Notes: generated from the sequence alone by a model not told the origin. A DNA stretch of 64,000 nucleotides from Paratractidigestivibacter faecalis (GCF_003416765.1 NZ_QSNG01000001.1:894742-958741), one strand, 5' to 3'. Counted from the first letter of the stretch, positions 32,747 to 40,639 are shown. Program-made: numbers and translations.

Positions 32747-32875
32747 CTAGGGCTTGAAGTGCTTGCCGCGCTTCCTTGCCCTCTTGTCCTCCTCGCGGGT
32801 AGCGAACTTAGCGCCGAGCCAGGCGCTGAAGACCGCGAGGAGGACGTCCCACAGTTTGTCTTGCAATTTGACCAC
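32747..32875 (-). CDS. Small amphipathic/holin-like peptide
   Basis: About 42 residues: KLQDKLWDVLLAVFSAWLGA is a hydrophobic helix, followed by a highly basic tail (REEDKRARKRGKHFKP). It resembles small phage holin-like or type I toxin-like peptides. GTG at 32875 or TTG at 32866 are the likely starts after GGGAAGGGAGG; starts further upstream lie inside the promoter. Confidence 0.6.
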   Translation of the reverse strand: MVKLQDKLWDVLLAVFSAWLGAKFATREEDKRARKRGKHFKP

Positions 32876-32900
32876 CTCCCTTCCCCTCGTGACATTTATT

Positions 32901-32938
32901 ATTATAGGGCAATCCATATCTATATGCAAGGGCAATCC
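32901..32938 (-). promoter_or_regulatory. Promoter with two direct-repeat operator-like boxes
   Basis: On the minus strand TTGCAT (32929-32924), a 17-bp spacer and TATAAT (32906-32901) make a near-consensus sigma-70 promoter. GGATTGCCCT occurs twice, at 32929-32938 and 32906-32915, 23 bp apart, one at each promoter element, as expected for a regulator binding site. Confidence 0.75.
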
Positions 32939-32961
32939 CTATATTTCTTATCAAGAAAATA

Positions 32962-32985
32962 CCCCGCCGACCTGCGTCGGCGGGG
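32962..32985. terminator. Terminator after the DUF2335 gene
   Basis: Perfect 10-bp stem CCCCGCCGAC/GTCGGCGGGG with a CTGC loop, followed on the minus strand by TATTTTCTT and on the plus strand by TCAGTTTT. It ends the DUF2335 transcript just before the next promoter. Confidence 0.85.
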
Positions 32986-32991
32986 TCAGTT

Positions 32992-33648
32992 TTACTCTTC
33001 CGACAATTCCTGTTCTGACTTGTCTGGAACCAGCTCGGAGTCCCCTTTTCGGGTCTTTCTTGATCTACCAACCGTCAAAGTTGCAACGTTAACGGCTGCG
33101 AGGCCGCCAATCATGGCGGCGGCTGCCGCTTGCTGTCCGCGAGCGGCAGCAAAAGACGCGCCAACGACTAGCGCCAAATTGACAGCAATTGTGCCAAGCT
33201 GAGCAATCGTCATTTGGCTTCGCTCGATTTCAACGAGCTTATCGAGTCGATTGCTCTGATCAGAGTCGAGCCGAATTGAACTCTCGATAATGGCGCTGGT
33301 GTTGTCCGCACCCTGCTTTGCCAGCTCCACAATCTCCCTTTGAACCCAATCAGGATACTTATTGAAGGACTCGGGCGGCGGGAGGAGGCCTTTCCAGCGC
33401 ATCTCCCTTATCTCGGCAATGATCTCAGCTCGCTTTTCAGGAGAAGCATCCGCGAGTACAGCGTCTATCGCATCGCTAGCTTCCGCTCCTCCTTGAGGGC
33501 AAATTCCTCCCTGATCATCCTCGATGCCATGACGGTGACCATCGAATCCGTGCTCTTCCTCGTGAGGTCCGCGGCTCGCTGAACTCTCTTGCTCATGTCG
33601 AGGCCCGGCCAAATCGGGAGCTTCTTTAGCGTCGAATCCATTTTCCAT
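32992..33648 (-). CDS. DUF2335-family membrane protein
   Basis: 218 residues. GLLPPPESFNKYPDWVQREI, a helix (NTSAIIESSIRLDSDQSNRL) and two closely spaced hydrophobic segments (about 145-165 and 170-190) fit DUF2335, predicted membrane proteins common on phages and islands. AAAGGAGAGGT precedes the ATG. Residues about 18-55 look unlike a normal protein, while the overlapping next frame (33465-33596) encodes a plausible helical stretch, so compensating frameshifts are possible. Base composition is less GC-rich than neighbours. Confidence 0.72.
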   Translation of the reverse strand: MENGFDAKEAPDLAGPRHEQESSASRGPHEEEHGFDGHRHGIEDDQGGICPQGGAEASDAIDAVLADASPEKRAEIIAEIREMRWKGLLPPPESFNKYPDWVQREIVELAKQGADNTSAIIESSIRLDSDQSNRLDKLVEIERSQMTIAQLGTIAVNLALVVGASFAAARGQQAAAAAMIGGLAAVNVATLTVGRSRKTRKGDSELVPDKSEQELSEE

Positions 33649-33734
33649 ACCTCTCCTTTCGGGTCCCGGACGATGTCAGTATATTACGTGCCGGATAAGC
33701 GCGCACCACAGCCCACTAACTAGCACTTAGGTAT

Positions 33735-34232
33735 TTACCCCACCTCCGCCACGCCAAGCCCGTGGACCATCCCCCACATGCCGTAGGCGTCGCACATGTC
33801 CATGGCCTGCTCGGCCTTCTGGCGCGCCCACCTGTCGGTGACGCCGGCCTCGCGGCAAACCTCGGGCCACGTCGCGGCCGCGCAGAAGCGCCACCACATG
33901 ACGTCGGCCGCGGCCCCGCCCATGAGGGCGTCGATGCCGCCCATGCCGGTCTGGCCGTCCCCGTAGATGACCGACGTCGCGCAGTCGATGAGGTCGTAGT
34001 CGGCCTCGCGCCGCGCCTCCACCCGGCGCTCGAAGTCGATGCGTGCCTCGGTGCGCCTCATCCCGTTGACGTCCCTGCTGGAGCCGCGGCCCTGGGCGTC
34101 GTAGCCCTGGGCGCGGACGCCCTCGGACGCCTCCATCTCCGCGAGCCTGCGCGAGATCCTGTCCGCGTCGATGCTCGCCTCGCGCGCCGCCTCGAAGAAC
34201 TCCCTCGCGTTGGCGTAGCCGCTCTCTGACAT
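33735..34232 (-). CDS. Phage late-type transcriptional regulator candidate (ArpU/RinA-like)
   Basis: 165 residues, start MSESGYANAREFFEAAREAS. The C-terminal half has WWRFCAAATWPEVCREAGVT followed by DRWARQKAEQAMDMCD, a helix-turn-helix like that in ArpU/RinA-type sigma-region-4 regulators that switch on late or packaging genes. Its position upstream of terminase supports this. The start at 34232 is chosen over in-frame upstream codons of biased composition; no strong RBS. Confidence 0.65.
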   Translation of the reverse strand: MSESGYANAREFFEAAREASIDADRISRRLAEMEASEGVRAQGYDAQGRGSSRDVNGMRRTEARIDFERRVEARREADYDLIDCATSVIYGDGQTGMGGIDALMGGAAADVMWWRFCAAATWPEVCREAGVTDRWARQKAEQAMDMCDAYGMWGMVHGLGVAEVG

Positions 34233-34535
34233 CAAGAAGACCCCAATCAGCCGTCGTCTCACCCGCCTGTACATTCTACCTGCGCGTATATGCATCAGGG
34301 CGCAGGCGTCGCCGGTCCATCCAAGCAACGCGGCGAGAAGGGCGGCCGTACACCTAACTTGCATAACTCTCTTAACCAATACCCCTTAAATCGGACAATT
34401 AGGCGTTGTCCGCACCGGGAACGGGCGCAAAGAATGGCGGCGTGCCGCGCGACCAGCGGGAAGGCTCCCCCGTCGGCGCCGCGCCGGGAAGCCTGCCGTG
34501 GTCCTGCCGTGGTCCTCGCCGCCCGCGCGCCAACG
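34233..34535. other. Gene-free region between regulator and inner integrase
   Basis: No gene is supported. 34350-34400 is AT-rich with CCTAA...TTAGG inverted ends and could hold the promoter of the ArpU-like gene or an attachment-type site for the adjacent integrase. CCGTGGTCCT is repeated in tandem near 34495-34518. Confidence 0.4.
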
Positions 34536-35642
34536 TTACCCGCCGAAGGACTCCGCGATGCCCCTGTCCCGCGCCGCCGTCGTGCGCCCGTAGATGCCGA
34601 GCGTGGTCTTCACGTCCGCGTGGCCGAGCCGGGCCCGAACGTCGGCGATGGTGAAGCCGCGCTGGAGGGCGAGCGTGGCGTGCGTGTGCCTGAGCGCGTG
34701 GGGCGTGATGTGGCGCACGCCGGCCTCCGCGCAGGCCGTGCCCAGGGCATCCCGCACGGAGGCGGGCCGCATGATGGCCCCGTCCGGCGAGAGGAGGGCG
34801 TCGTCCGGCAGCTTGCCGGCGGCCATGATGCGCAGGGCCGGGACGATGCGGGAGGGGACGGCCAGGCGCCTGTCCTCCCCTCTCTTGGCCGTGGGCTGTC
34901 GGAAGACGCCGCCGCGCTCGCAGACGGTGCCGCAGACGTAGACGTCGGGCACCTGGGGGCGGAAGTCCCGCACGCGCAGGGCCAGGGCCTCGCCAAGGCG
35001 CATTCCCGTGCAGGCGATGAGGTCGAGCGCCGTCATGGCGCACTGCCACTCGCCGTATTCGCCGGCCTCCGGCTCGTCGGCCCTCAGTCGCGCGGTGAGC
35101 GCGTGCAGCTCCTCCTCGTCGAGGGCCTTGCCGGAGGCGTCCGGGTTGCCGGCGCTCGGGTGGATCGCGTCCGCGGCCGGGTTGGAGCGCACCCACCCCT
35201 GGCGGGCCATCCACGAGAAGGCGCCGCTCATGAACTGGTGGTAGCCGTTGACGGTCGTGGCCGAGAGCCCCCGCGAGAGGAGCCGCGACTCGACCGACGA
35301 GACCATGGCGGGCGTCACCTCGCAGGCGGGCACGGCCGGGAAGACCTCGCCCAGGCGCCGCGCGTACCCGAGGTAGTCGTGCGCCGTGTTGGCCTTGGGG
35401 GCGCGGCCCGCGGCGCCCTTCTCGGCGACCTCCTCGGCGTAGCGCGCGAGCGCGCCCTGGATGGACGCGCCGGACGCGCCGGCGGCGTAGGCATCCGCCA
35501 TGGCACGCGCCTCCTCGGCGTCCCTCGCCCCGGGGAAGGCCTTGACCTTGCGTGCGCGGCGGCCGGTGGCGGGGTCGACCGGGAAGATGACCCTGGCACG
35601 CCAGACGCCGTCCCTGCCTTGGTAGACGCTAGCGCCCGCCAT
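34536..35642 (-). CDS. Second tyrosine recombinase (phage integrase family)
   Basis: 368 residues: N-terminal AP2-type arm-binding domain (SVYQGRDGVWRARVIF), SAM-like core-binding domain, and catalytic domain with Arg in CTGMRLGEALALR, HALRHTHATL, LGHADVKTTLGIY (catalytic Tyr). All key residues are present. It lies inside the early operon, its ATG overlapping the upstream gene by 14 bases, more than 10 kb from either prophage end. Confidence 0.9.
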   Translation of the reverse strand: MAGASVYQGRDGVWRARVIFPVDPATGRRARKVKAFPGARDAEEARAMADAYAAGASGASIQGALARYAEEVAEKGAAGRAPKANTAHDYLGYARRLGEVFPAVPACEVTPAMVSSVESRLLSRGLSATTVNGYHQFMSGAFSWMARQGWVRSNPAADAIHPSAGNPDASGKALDEEELHALTARLRADEPEAGEYGEWQCAMTALDLIACTGMRLGEALALRVRDFRPQVPDVYVCGTVCERGGVFRQPTAKRGEDRRLAVPSRIVPALRIMAAGKLPDDALLSPDGAIMRPASVRDALGTACAEAGVRHITPHALRHTHATLALQRGFTIADVRARLGHADVKTTLGIYGRTTAARDRGIAESFGG

Positions 35643-35874
35643 CGCACCTCCAATCGCCCGTGATCAATCTGTGCGCATAGTTGTTCGCCTTGCCCAGGTC
35701 GATGGCCGGGTCGTCCTTCTCCCCGGCCCGGTCGGCGTACCTGAGAATCTGCCCGAGCAGGAAGGCCTCGCGCGCTGGCAGCCCGTCGATGACGGCCTCG
35801 ATCTTGGCGATGGTCTCCACGGCGCCCGACGTGTACCAGCCAGGGTCATGGACGGTCTCCTTGGCGTCGGTCAT
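35629..35874 (-). CDS. DUF3310-like phage protein
   Basis: 81 residues. HDPGWYTSGAVETIAKIEAV, ILRYADRAGEKDD and DLGKANNYAHRLI match the DUF3310 pattern (H-x2-Y-x-SG, Y-x-x-R-x-G, D-L-x-KA) of small phage proteins sometimes labelled nucleotide kinase. Start at 35874 overlaps the previous gene by four bases. Confidence 0.8.
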   Translation of the reverse strand: MTDAKETVHDPGWYTSGAVETIAKIEAVIDGLPAREAFLLGQILRYADRAGEKDDPAIDLGKANNYAHRLITGDWRCDGGR

Positions 35875-36485
35875 TTGACCACCTCCGCCCCGCAGTTCCG
35901 AGAGCACGACGGCATGAGCGGCATGTTGAACGGCTCGCCATACTCGCCGCACTCGAAGGTGTCCCGGTATCTGCTCGCGTTCCTGCACGTCGGGCGGTCG
36001 GTTTTACAATCAACCAGCTTGCCGATTCGCTCAATGGCTTGGTCTGGCGTGTGCCCGTCCCACTCTGGCGCACGGTCAACCTCCTTGCATCGGAACAGAT
36101 TCCAGTAAGGCTCTACGTCGTAGTGGTACGTCGCTTGCCCGTCTGGAGTCTCGATGCCGACAATGAACATCCCGTCGTACATGGTGCCATCTGCGTGCAG
36201 TTTGGATTTCCACGCTCGGGCTGCGAAATTCTCGACGATGACGGAGAACAACACGGCTCGGTGATGGTAAAGCTCATTGAATGTGTGGTATCCGTCTGAG
36301 GTGTTTCCGTCGATAGGTTGCGGCTCGACGAGGTCGGCCAGGCGCCTCAACACGCCACGCCAGCTCGTGTCCTTGGCGCTGGTGACCCTCGCCAGCGCCT
36401 TTTGAAGGGTCTCGCTGCCCAGGCTGTCCGCGGCGGTTAGCCGCAGATCATCGGCGATTCTCTTCCGCTCGTACCTACTCGCCAT
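35871..36485 (-). CDS. WDGH-motif phage protein
   Basis: 204 residues. The core FNELYHHRAVLFSVI, KSKLHADGTMYDGMFIVGI and RAPEWDGHTPDQAIERI is a conserved phage domain named for WDGH. The C-terminus has six cysteines (VDCKTDRPTC, ECGEYG, PSCSRNCG) that could bind zinc. The biochemical role is unknown. Less GC-rich than its neighbours. Confidence 0.8.
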   Translation of the reverse strand: MASRYERKRIADDLRLTAADSLGSETLQKALARVTSAKDTSWRGVLRRLADLVEPQPIDGNTSDGYHTFNELYHHRAVLFSVIVENFAARAWKSKLHADGTMYDGMFIVGIETPDGQATYHYDVEPYWNLFRCKEVDRAPEWDGHTPDQAIERIGKLVDCKTDRPTCRNASRYRDTFECGEYGEPFNMPLMPSCSRNCGAEVVK

Positions 36486-36954
36486 AGCACGCGCCCTCTT
36501 CCCCGCCGTCTCTGAGCAGGAGCCCGACCTTCGCCAGCCTCCTGCGCATCTCGTCCGCCTCCGCCTCGGCGCGCTCGGCCCGCCCGCGCAGCTCCGCCGC
36601 CTCGGCCACCGCCTCGTCGCGCTCCCGCGTGAGCCTTCCGACCTTGTCGGCGACCTCCGCGGCCAGGGCGCCCCTGCCGCGCGGCGCGATGAGGTCGGCG
36701 AGCACCTCGGGGAGCGTCGAGTCCTGGTTCCTCTTCCACCACGGCCCGAGCGCTGTCACGACCTGCGCGAGGGGCGTCTCGCAGCCCTTGCGCCCAGGCG
36801 CCGAGCACGCCTGGAGCATCGCCACGACCTCGCGCCTCACCTCGTCGCCCGGCTCGCGCAGCTCGCCCTTGGCCCTCGGCCTGCAGATCCCGCCGTCCGG
36901 CACCGCCCGGCCCAGGTCGATGGCCGGCGGCAGCTTGTCCTGGCCTATCCTCAT
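36475..36954 (-). CDS. Coiled-coil phage protein
   Basis: 159 residues, start MRIGQDKLPPAIDLGRAV. Residues about 105-150 form a charged coiled coil (RERDEAVAEAAELRGRAERA). Not recognised. Overlaps both neighbours by a few bases, as in a tightly packed early operon. Confidence 0.7.
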   Translation of the reverse strand: MRIGQDKLPPAIDLGRAVPDGGICRPRAKGELREPGDEVRREVVAMLQACSAPGRKGCETPLAQVVTALGPWWKRNQDSTLPEVLADLIAPRGRGALAAEVADKVGRLTRERDEAVAEAAELRGRAERAEAEADEMRRRLAKVGLLLRDGGEEGACYGE

Positions 36955-37802
36955 CGCAGTCTCCCCTCCGACGCCGCCTGCGCCTCCGCGCCCCACTTGG
37001 GCAGCCGCGAGATGCACTCCCGGCACCGGCGCTGCCCGGCGCGCTCGGCCTCGAACTCGCGGCCGCACACGGCGCAGCGCGCGGTGAACTTCACGGTCTT
37101 CCTGCCCTTCGACTTCCTCCCAGCCGCCAGGCAGTCGGGGCAGGTCTGCGCCCTGCGGCAGCACGAGGCGTTGTCCTCCCTCGCCGGCGGGACGAAGAGC
37201 CGCCCGCAGACCCCGCACCGGCGCGACGCCGCCGCCTCGGCGGCGACGATGGCCCGGTCCAGGCTCACGGCGGCGACGGCCGCCGACAGCGTCTCGGCGT
37301 CGCGCCACTCCGGAGCCCCCGGCCCGTTGAGCAGGCCGAGGAGCGACCTCGGCACGGCCACGAGGTTTTCCGGCGAGAAGTTCGAGTGGTCCCGGTCGGC
37401 GAAGACCACGACGCAGCCCTCCGGCACCGGCCCGTGGGCCCTCTCGTAGGCCAGCACGTGCTTCATCCGCCAGTTGTCCTTGCTCTGGGGCACCCTGGGG
37501 TGCTCGGCGACCTTGACGAGGACGTAGCCCTTGCCCGTGTCGCGCTCAGAGCCGACCGGCGAGGGCGGCTTGCCGCCCCCGTGGGACCTGCGTGCCTGCC
37601 GCCCGTTCGTCGAGCGCCACAGGCTCACCTGGGAGCCGGCGAGCGGGAAGCCGAAGGCCCACTCGAACTCCATGGAGAGGAGGGCGGCCTCCTGCCCGCG
37701 GTCGTGGGCCTCCATCCACGCCTGCTTCTCTGGCTCGCGGGACCAGCGGACCGCGCGCACCGCCCTCTCGGGCAGCGCAGCGCCCATCTCCGGGCCCGTC
37801 AC
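36951..37802 (-). CDS. HNH homing-type endonuclease with zinc ribbons
   Basis: 283 residues. The middle (about 110-160) is an HNH_3 core: MKHVLAYERAHGPVPEG, FADRDHSNFSPENLVAV. Two C-terminal zinc knuckles follow (CGVCGRLF...CPDC and CAVCGREF...CREC). Free-standing HNH genes of this type are often selfish; it overlaps both neighbours, so it may instead be a stable part of the phage. Confidence 0.82.
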   Translation of the reverse strand: MTGPEMGAALPERAVRAVRWSREPEKQAWMEAHDRGQEAALLSMEFEWAFGFPLAGSQVSLWRSTNGRQARRSHGGGKPPSPVGSERDTGKGYVLVKVAEHPRVPQSKDNWRMKHVLAYERAHGPVPEGCVVVFADRDHSNFSPENLVAVPRSLLGLLNGPGAPEWRDAETLSAAVAAVSLDRAIVAAEAAASRRCGVCGRLFVPPAREDNASCCRRAQTCPDCLAAGRKSKGRKTVKFTARCAVCGREFEAERAGQRRCRECISRLPKWGAEAQAASEGRLR

Positions 37803-38029
37803 GCGTCCAGCATCCCCTTCGGTATCCTGACGGCCTCGCCGCAGGCGGTCCCGGCCTTCGCGGCCTCGAGGATGAGGCGGTTGTTGTCGATGACGGCGCC
37901 CGCGAGCTCGCGTATCGACTTGGCGCGCGATATCTCCAGCTCCATGGCGTCCGGGTTGCCCTGGTCGACGCCCTCCAGGCGCGCTATCTGCTCGAAGAGC
38001 GTCTCGTTGACCCTCGTGAAAACGTTCAT
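37799..38029 (-). CDS. Small helical phage protein
   Basis: 76 residues: FTRVNETLFEQIARLEGVDQ, ELEISRAKSIRELAGAVIDN. This pattern is frequent in phage replication regions but no function is established. Overlaps the HNH gene by four bases. Confidence 0.7.
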   Translation of the reverse strand: MNVFTRVNETLFEQIARLEGVDQGNPDAMELEISRAKSIRELAGAVIDNNRLILEAAKAGTACGEAVRIPKGMLDA

Positions 38030-38135
38030 GGTTCTCCCAAAATGTTGAAAACCTGTCGAAGGATTGTTGAAAGGTCGGTTTCCCTACTCACAAGTAAGGG
38101 GGAGGGTTTTTTATTTCATATCTCTTATCTAATAT

Positions 38136-38540
38136 CTACGGCTTGATATCAGGCTTGATATTAGAAGCGTCCCTGGCGGCCCTAGCCTTCTCGGCCCTGT
38201 CGCATTTCCGCAGGTACTGGTCGTAGAACTCCGCGACGCGCTCGTTCGCCGCCCTTCCCTCGGCCCACATCTCGTGGTCGAAAAGGCCCGCTTTCTCGCA
38301 CGTTTTCAGGAGCTTTTTTGCCCGGATTTTGCCTAAATTCAGGTCGCAGGCGACCCTGCGGGTGAGCGAGTCGACGCCGATGAAGACCTGACCGTCGTTT
38401 ATCGCCGTGTACATCTCGATGATGGCGGCGATCCAGACGGCGACGCCCTCGGCGCCGGCCTCGTCCAGCACGAGCTGCACCTTGGGGTCGCGCAGCATGT
38501 CGAGGTCGAGCTTGCACCACCTGATTCCGCGGCGAGACAC
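38136..38540 (-). CDS. Replication-initiation N-domain protein (DUF4373-like)
   Basis: 134 residues. KLDLDMLRDPKVQLVLDEAG, VAVWIAAIIEMYTAIND and DLNLGKIRAKKLLKTCEKAG form the winged-helix N-terminal domain of phage replisome organisers. The C-terminal DnaD-like part is missing, so it is shorter than family members. A 106-bp AT-rich gap (38030-38135) follows. Confidence 0.7.
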   Translation of the reverse strand: MSRRGIRWCKLDLDMLRDPKVQLVLDEAGAEGVAVWIAAIIEMYTAINDGQVFIGVDSLTRRVACDLNLGKIRAKKLLKTCEKAGLFDHEMWAEGRAANERVAEFYDQYLRKCDRAEKARAARDASNIKPDIKP

Positions 38541-38711
38541 CTATGCCCTCCTCTCCAGCTTCTCCCGCTCCTCGTAGTACAGGCACCCGGACCGCTTCTC
38601 GCCGGGCGCCCTCGGCAAGAGCCGCCTCGTGCACACCATCGCCGCGGCCCAGCAATGGCGGCACCTCGAGCACTCGCAGGGCCTCAGCGGCGGCTTCTCC
38701 GGCGGCGTCAA
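38541..38711 (-). CDS. Small cysteine-rich phage protein
   Basis: 56 residues with a C-x-C-x2-C-x2-C cluster (PCECSRCRHC) and two more cysteines, then a basic/acidic helix (YYEEREKLERRA). TTG start overlaps the ssb stop (TTTTGA) and its TAG sits directly at the next gene start. Probably a zinc-binding protein. Confidence 0.72.
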   Translation of the reverse strand: MTPPEKPPLRPCECSRCRHCWAAAMVCTRRLLPRAPGEKRSGCLYYEEREKLERRA

Positions 38712-39148
38712 AACGGGATGTCCTCGTCGTAGACGTCAGCCGGCGCGACGGGTGCCGCCGCCACTGGCGCCGCGGCCACGGGAGGCTGGGAGGGCGCCGC
38801 GCCCGCCGCCTTCGCCCGCTCCCCGCACACGACGACGTCGTCCGCGACGATCTCGACGCGGTAGTGCCGGGTCCCCGCCTCGTCCTCCCACGTCCGCTGC
38901 CTGACCCTGCCGCCGAACACCGCGCGCGAGCCCTTCGAGAGCTGCCGCGCCGCGGCCGCGGCCACCCCGCCGAACGAGACCACGTCGAGGTAGCTCGCGT
39001 CGTCCACCCACGCGCCGTCGGCGCCCCTCTTCCTGTCCTCGGTGGCCAGGCGCACGGTCATCACGTCCAGGCCGGAGCGGGTCGCCCTCAGCTCCGGGTC
39101 CTTGCAGAGCCGCCCGCTCACGACGACGCGGTTGATTCCAAAGCCCAT
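38708..39148 (-). CDS. ssb: Single-stranded DNA-binding protein
   Basis: 146 residues: OB-fold with INRVVVSGRLCKDPELRAT, RAVFGGRVRQRTWED and YRVEIVADDVVV; an Ala/Pro-rich linker; and the acidic tip DEDIPF that recruits replication proteins. It indicates that the phage brings part of its own replication apparatus. Confidence 0.93.
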   Translation of the reverse strand: MGFGINRVVVSGRLCKDPELRATRSGLDVMTVRLATEDRKRGADGAWVDDASYLDVVSFGGVAAAAARQLSKGSRAVFGGRVRQRTWEDEAGTRHYRVEIVADDVVVCGERAKAAGAAPSQPPVAAAPVAAAPVAPADVYDEDIPF

Positions 39149-39149
39149 G

Positions 39150-39515
39150 TCAATCCCCCTTCCGCGCGGGCGCGTCCCTGAGGACGCAGCCCTCCACGAT
39201 CATCCGCGAGGTCCACCCGAGCCGCCTGAGCATCCAGGCGACGCCCCGGGCGGCGTCCTCGACCCTGCCCCTCTCGCCCTCGACCGCGATGGAGCGCGGC
39301 GGGACGTAGCGGTGCCCGTCCTTGGGGCTCTCGGCCCCCTCGTCCTGGTCGAGCACGTAGGTGTAGCGGACGCCGGGCACCGTCCGGCGGGCCAGCGGGT
39401 CGCCCGTCTCCTCGGCGTAGGCCATAAGCTCGTCGAGCGTCATCACGCCGCGCGGCCTCTCGCGGGCCGCCCCCTCGCCGCCCGCCTCTTCCGCCTGTGC
39501 AGGCACGCTTCCCAT
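39150..39515 (-). CDS. Phage protein of unknown function
   Basis: 121 residues. MTLDELMAYAEETGDPLARR and WMLRRLGWTSRMIVEGCV are the recognisable helices; no family assigned. ATG at 39515 follows GGAGTGGAGGAAGAG. Frame open further upstream overlaps a broken excisionase-like sequence. Confidence 0.65.
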   Translation of the reverse strand: MGSVPAQAEEAGGEGAARERPRGVMTLDELMAYAEETGDPLARRTVPGVRYTYVLDQDEGAESPKDGHRYVPPRSIAVEGERGRVEDAARGVAWMLRRLGWTSRMIVEGCVLRDAPARKGD

Positions 39516-39529
39516 CTCTTCCTCCACTC

Positions 39530-39629
39530 CTATCTCTCGTTCGAATCCAGCCAGTCGTCGACGGCCTCGACCGTGACGCGCCTGCCGCGCTCGCAGCCCG
39601 CAGGCCTCCGCCATCTCCCGCGCGGTCAC
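39530..39629 (-). pseudogene. Broken excisionase/HTH_17-like fragment
   Basis: Beginning at a GTG, one frame reads MTAREMAEACG; after a one-base shift the next frame continues CERGRRVTVEAVDDWLDSNER-TAG, the typical end of an HTH_17 DNA-binding domain. The middle of the domain is missing. Too short to be functional; a relic of a second excisionase is likely. Confidence 0.45.
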
Positions 39630-39630
39630 T

Positions 39631-39774
39631 TCACATCACGTCCCAGTGGCCGATGACGGCCAGCGAGAGGACGAACCACGCGACGGCGAACCACATGGGC
39701 GGCTTCCACTCGAAGATCAGCCAGCACAGTGCGCGGTCCAGCGCGCCGGCGATTCTCCAGATAGCGGCGCTCAC
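39631..39774 (-). CDS. 47-residue membrane protein
   Basis: Starts at a GTG overlapping the previous stop (GTGA) and ends VIGHWDVM. Two hydrophobic stretches (LDRALCWLIFEW and PPMWFAVAWFVLSLAV). Function unknown; the coupling supports translation. Confidence 0.65.
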   Translation of the reverse strand: MSAAIWRIAGALDRALCWLIFEWKPPMWFAVAWFVLSLAVIGHWDVM

Positions 39775-40034
39775 TTCTCCTCCCCGTCGGCGACAGGGGT
39801 GCACGAGCGCCAGTACTCCTTGATCCAGGCGTCGGCCTCCGAGGCCAGGACGCGCCTGCCCCGGGTGTTGCCGGCAGGCATGTAGGTCCTGAGCCTGCCG
39901 GCGCCGATGTCCTTGTAGAGCCCGTGCACGTCCACGCCGGTGAGCGTCGACAGCTCACGGACGGTGTAGCTCGCGCGCATAGTCTCGCCGGCGGCCTCGC
40001 AGAAGGCGTCCAGCGCGTCGTTGTCGGTCAGCAT
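39771..40034 (-). CDS. Excisionase-like DNA-binding protein
   Basis: 87 residues. YTVRELSTLTGVDVHGLYKD, GRLRTYMPAGNTRGRRVLAS and EADAWIKEYW make a winged-helix MerR/AlpA-type domain (HTH_17) as in excisionases and phage regulators. AAGGAGG precedes the ATG. Confidence 0.75.
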   Translation of the reverse strand: MLTDNDALDAFCEAAGETMRASYTVRELSTLTGVDVHGLYKDIGAGRLRTYMPAGNTRGRRVLASEADAWIKEYWRSCTPVADGEEK

Positions 40035-40053
40035 GCGGTCCTCCTTAGGTCGA

Positions 40054-40092
40054 GCCCCTCCTCGTCTGGCTGGACGGGAAGGGGCCTTTTTT
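40054..40092 (+). terminator. Plus-strand rho-independent terminator without an upstream plus-strand gene
   Basis: A 13-pair stem (GCCCCTCCTCGTC with GACGGGAAGGGGC, one mismatch, loop TGGCTG) runs into T6. All genes for about 8 kb to the left are on the minus strand, so any transcript it stops is antisense or an unannotated small RNA. Confidence 0.7.
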
Positions 40093-40468
40093 GTTGCGGT
40101 TGTCCGGGACGCATCCCGGCAGTTCCATGAGCGCACCGCGCCGCCGGCCGCGACGGTGGACAAAAGCACCTGCGGGCAGGGGAAACGCCCCGGCTGGCGG
40201 CGTGGTGCGCTCACGTTTTCCGAGAGCCCCCTGCGGGAGGCGCGGGCACGGGCGAGGGGTCTATGAACCCTCCGGCTCCCGTTTCGTCCCTAGCCGTGGT
40301 GCGGGTGGTGCTGTGGGGTGCATGGTCTGAGTCGCAGGAGAAAGGAACTTCGGCGGCGGTGAGGCCGCCCGGGGCACACCCGCGCTCCCCCGCAGGGGGC
40401 TCTCGGTCAAAGACGTGGATGACGGCCGGTGCGGCGGCCTAATATCTCCCCGGAGGGGAGGTGATCCA
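40093..40468. other. 375-bp gene-free region with 18-bp perfect inverted repeat
   Basis: CCGAGAGCCCCCTGCGGG at 40220-40237 recurs in reverse complement at 40389-40406; the similarity extends inward through GCGCGGG. The ~150 bp between holds no supported gene. It lies between the excisionase-like gene and a plus-strand gene with a perfect anti-SD match, so it could be an origin, a structured leader or a binding site. Confidence 0.6.
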
Positions 40469-40630
40469 ATGGACGAAAAGAAGAACTGGGCAATCGAGAA
40501 GGCGATCGAGCTGACCCGCTCCGCGCTCGAAAGCCCCACCGGAAACAACGACGACATGCTCCACCCCGGGCAGGCCGCTAAGTTCCTGGACGCAATGTAC
40601 GAGAAGATCGTTGAGCTGCAGGGAAGGTAA
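40469..40630 (+). CDS. Small phage protein on the opposite strand
   Basis: 53 residues, MDEKKNWAIEKAIELTRSAL, helical. Preceded by GGAGGTGATCC, an 11-base perfect complement to the usual 16S rRNA 3' end, implying very efficient initiation. It is convergent with the next gene (9 bp apart). A possible -10 (TAATAT, 40440-40445) lies just upstream. Function unknown. Confidence 0.7.
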   Translation: MDEKKNWAIEKAIELTRSALESPTGNNDDMLHPGQAAKFLDAMYEKIVELQGR

Positions 40631-40639
40631 ACCCTTGCC

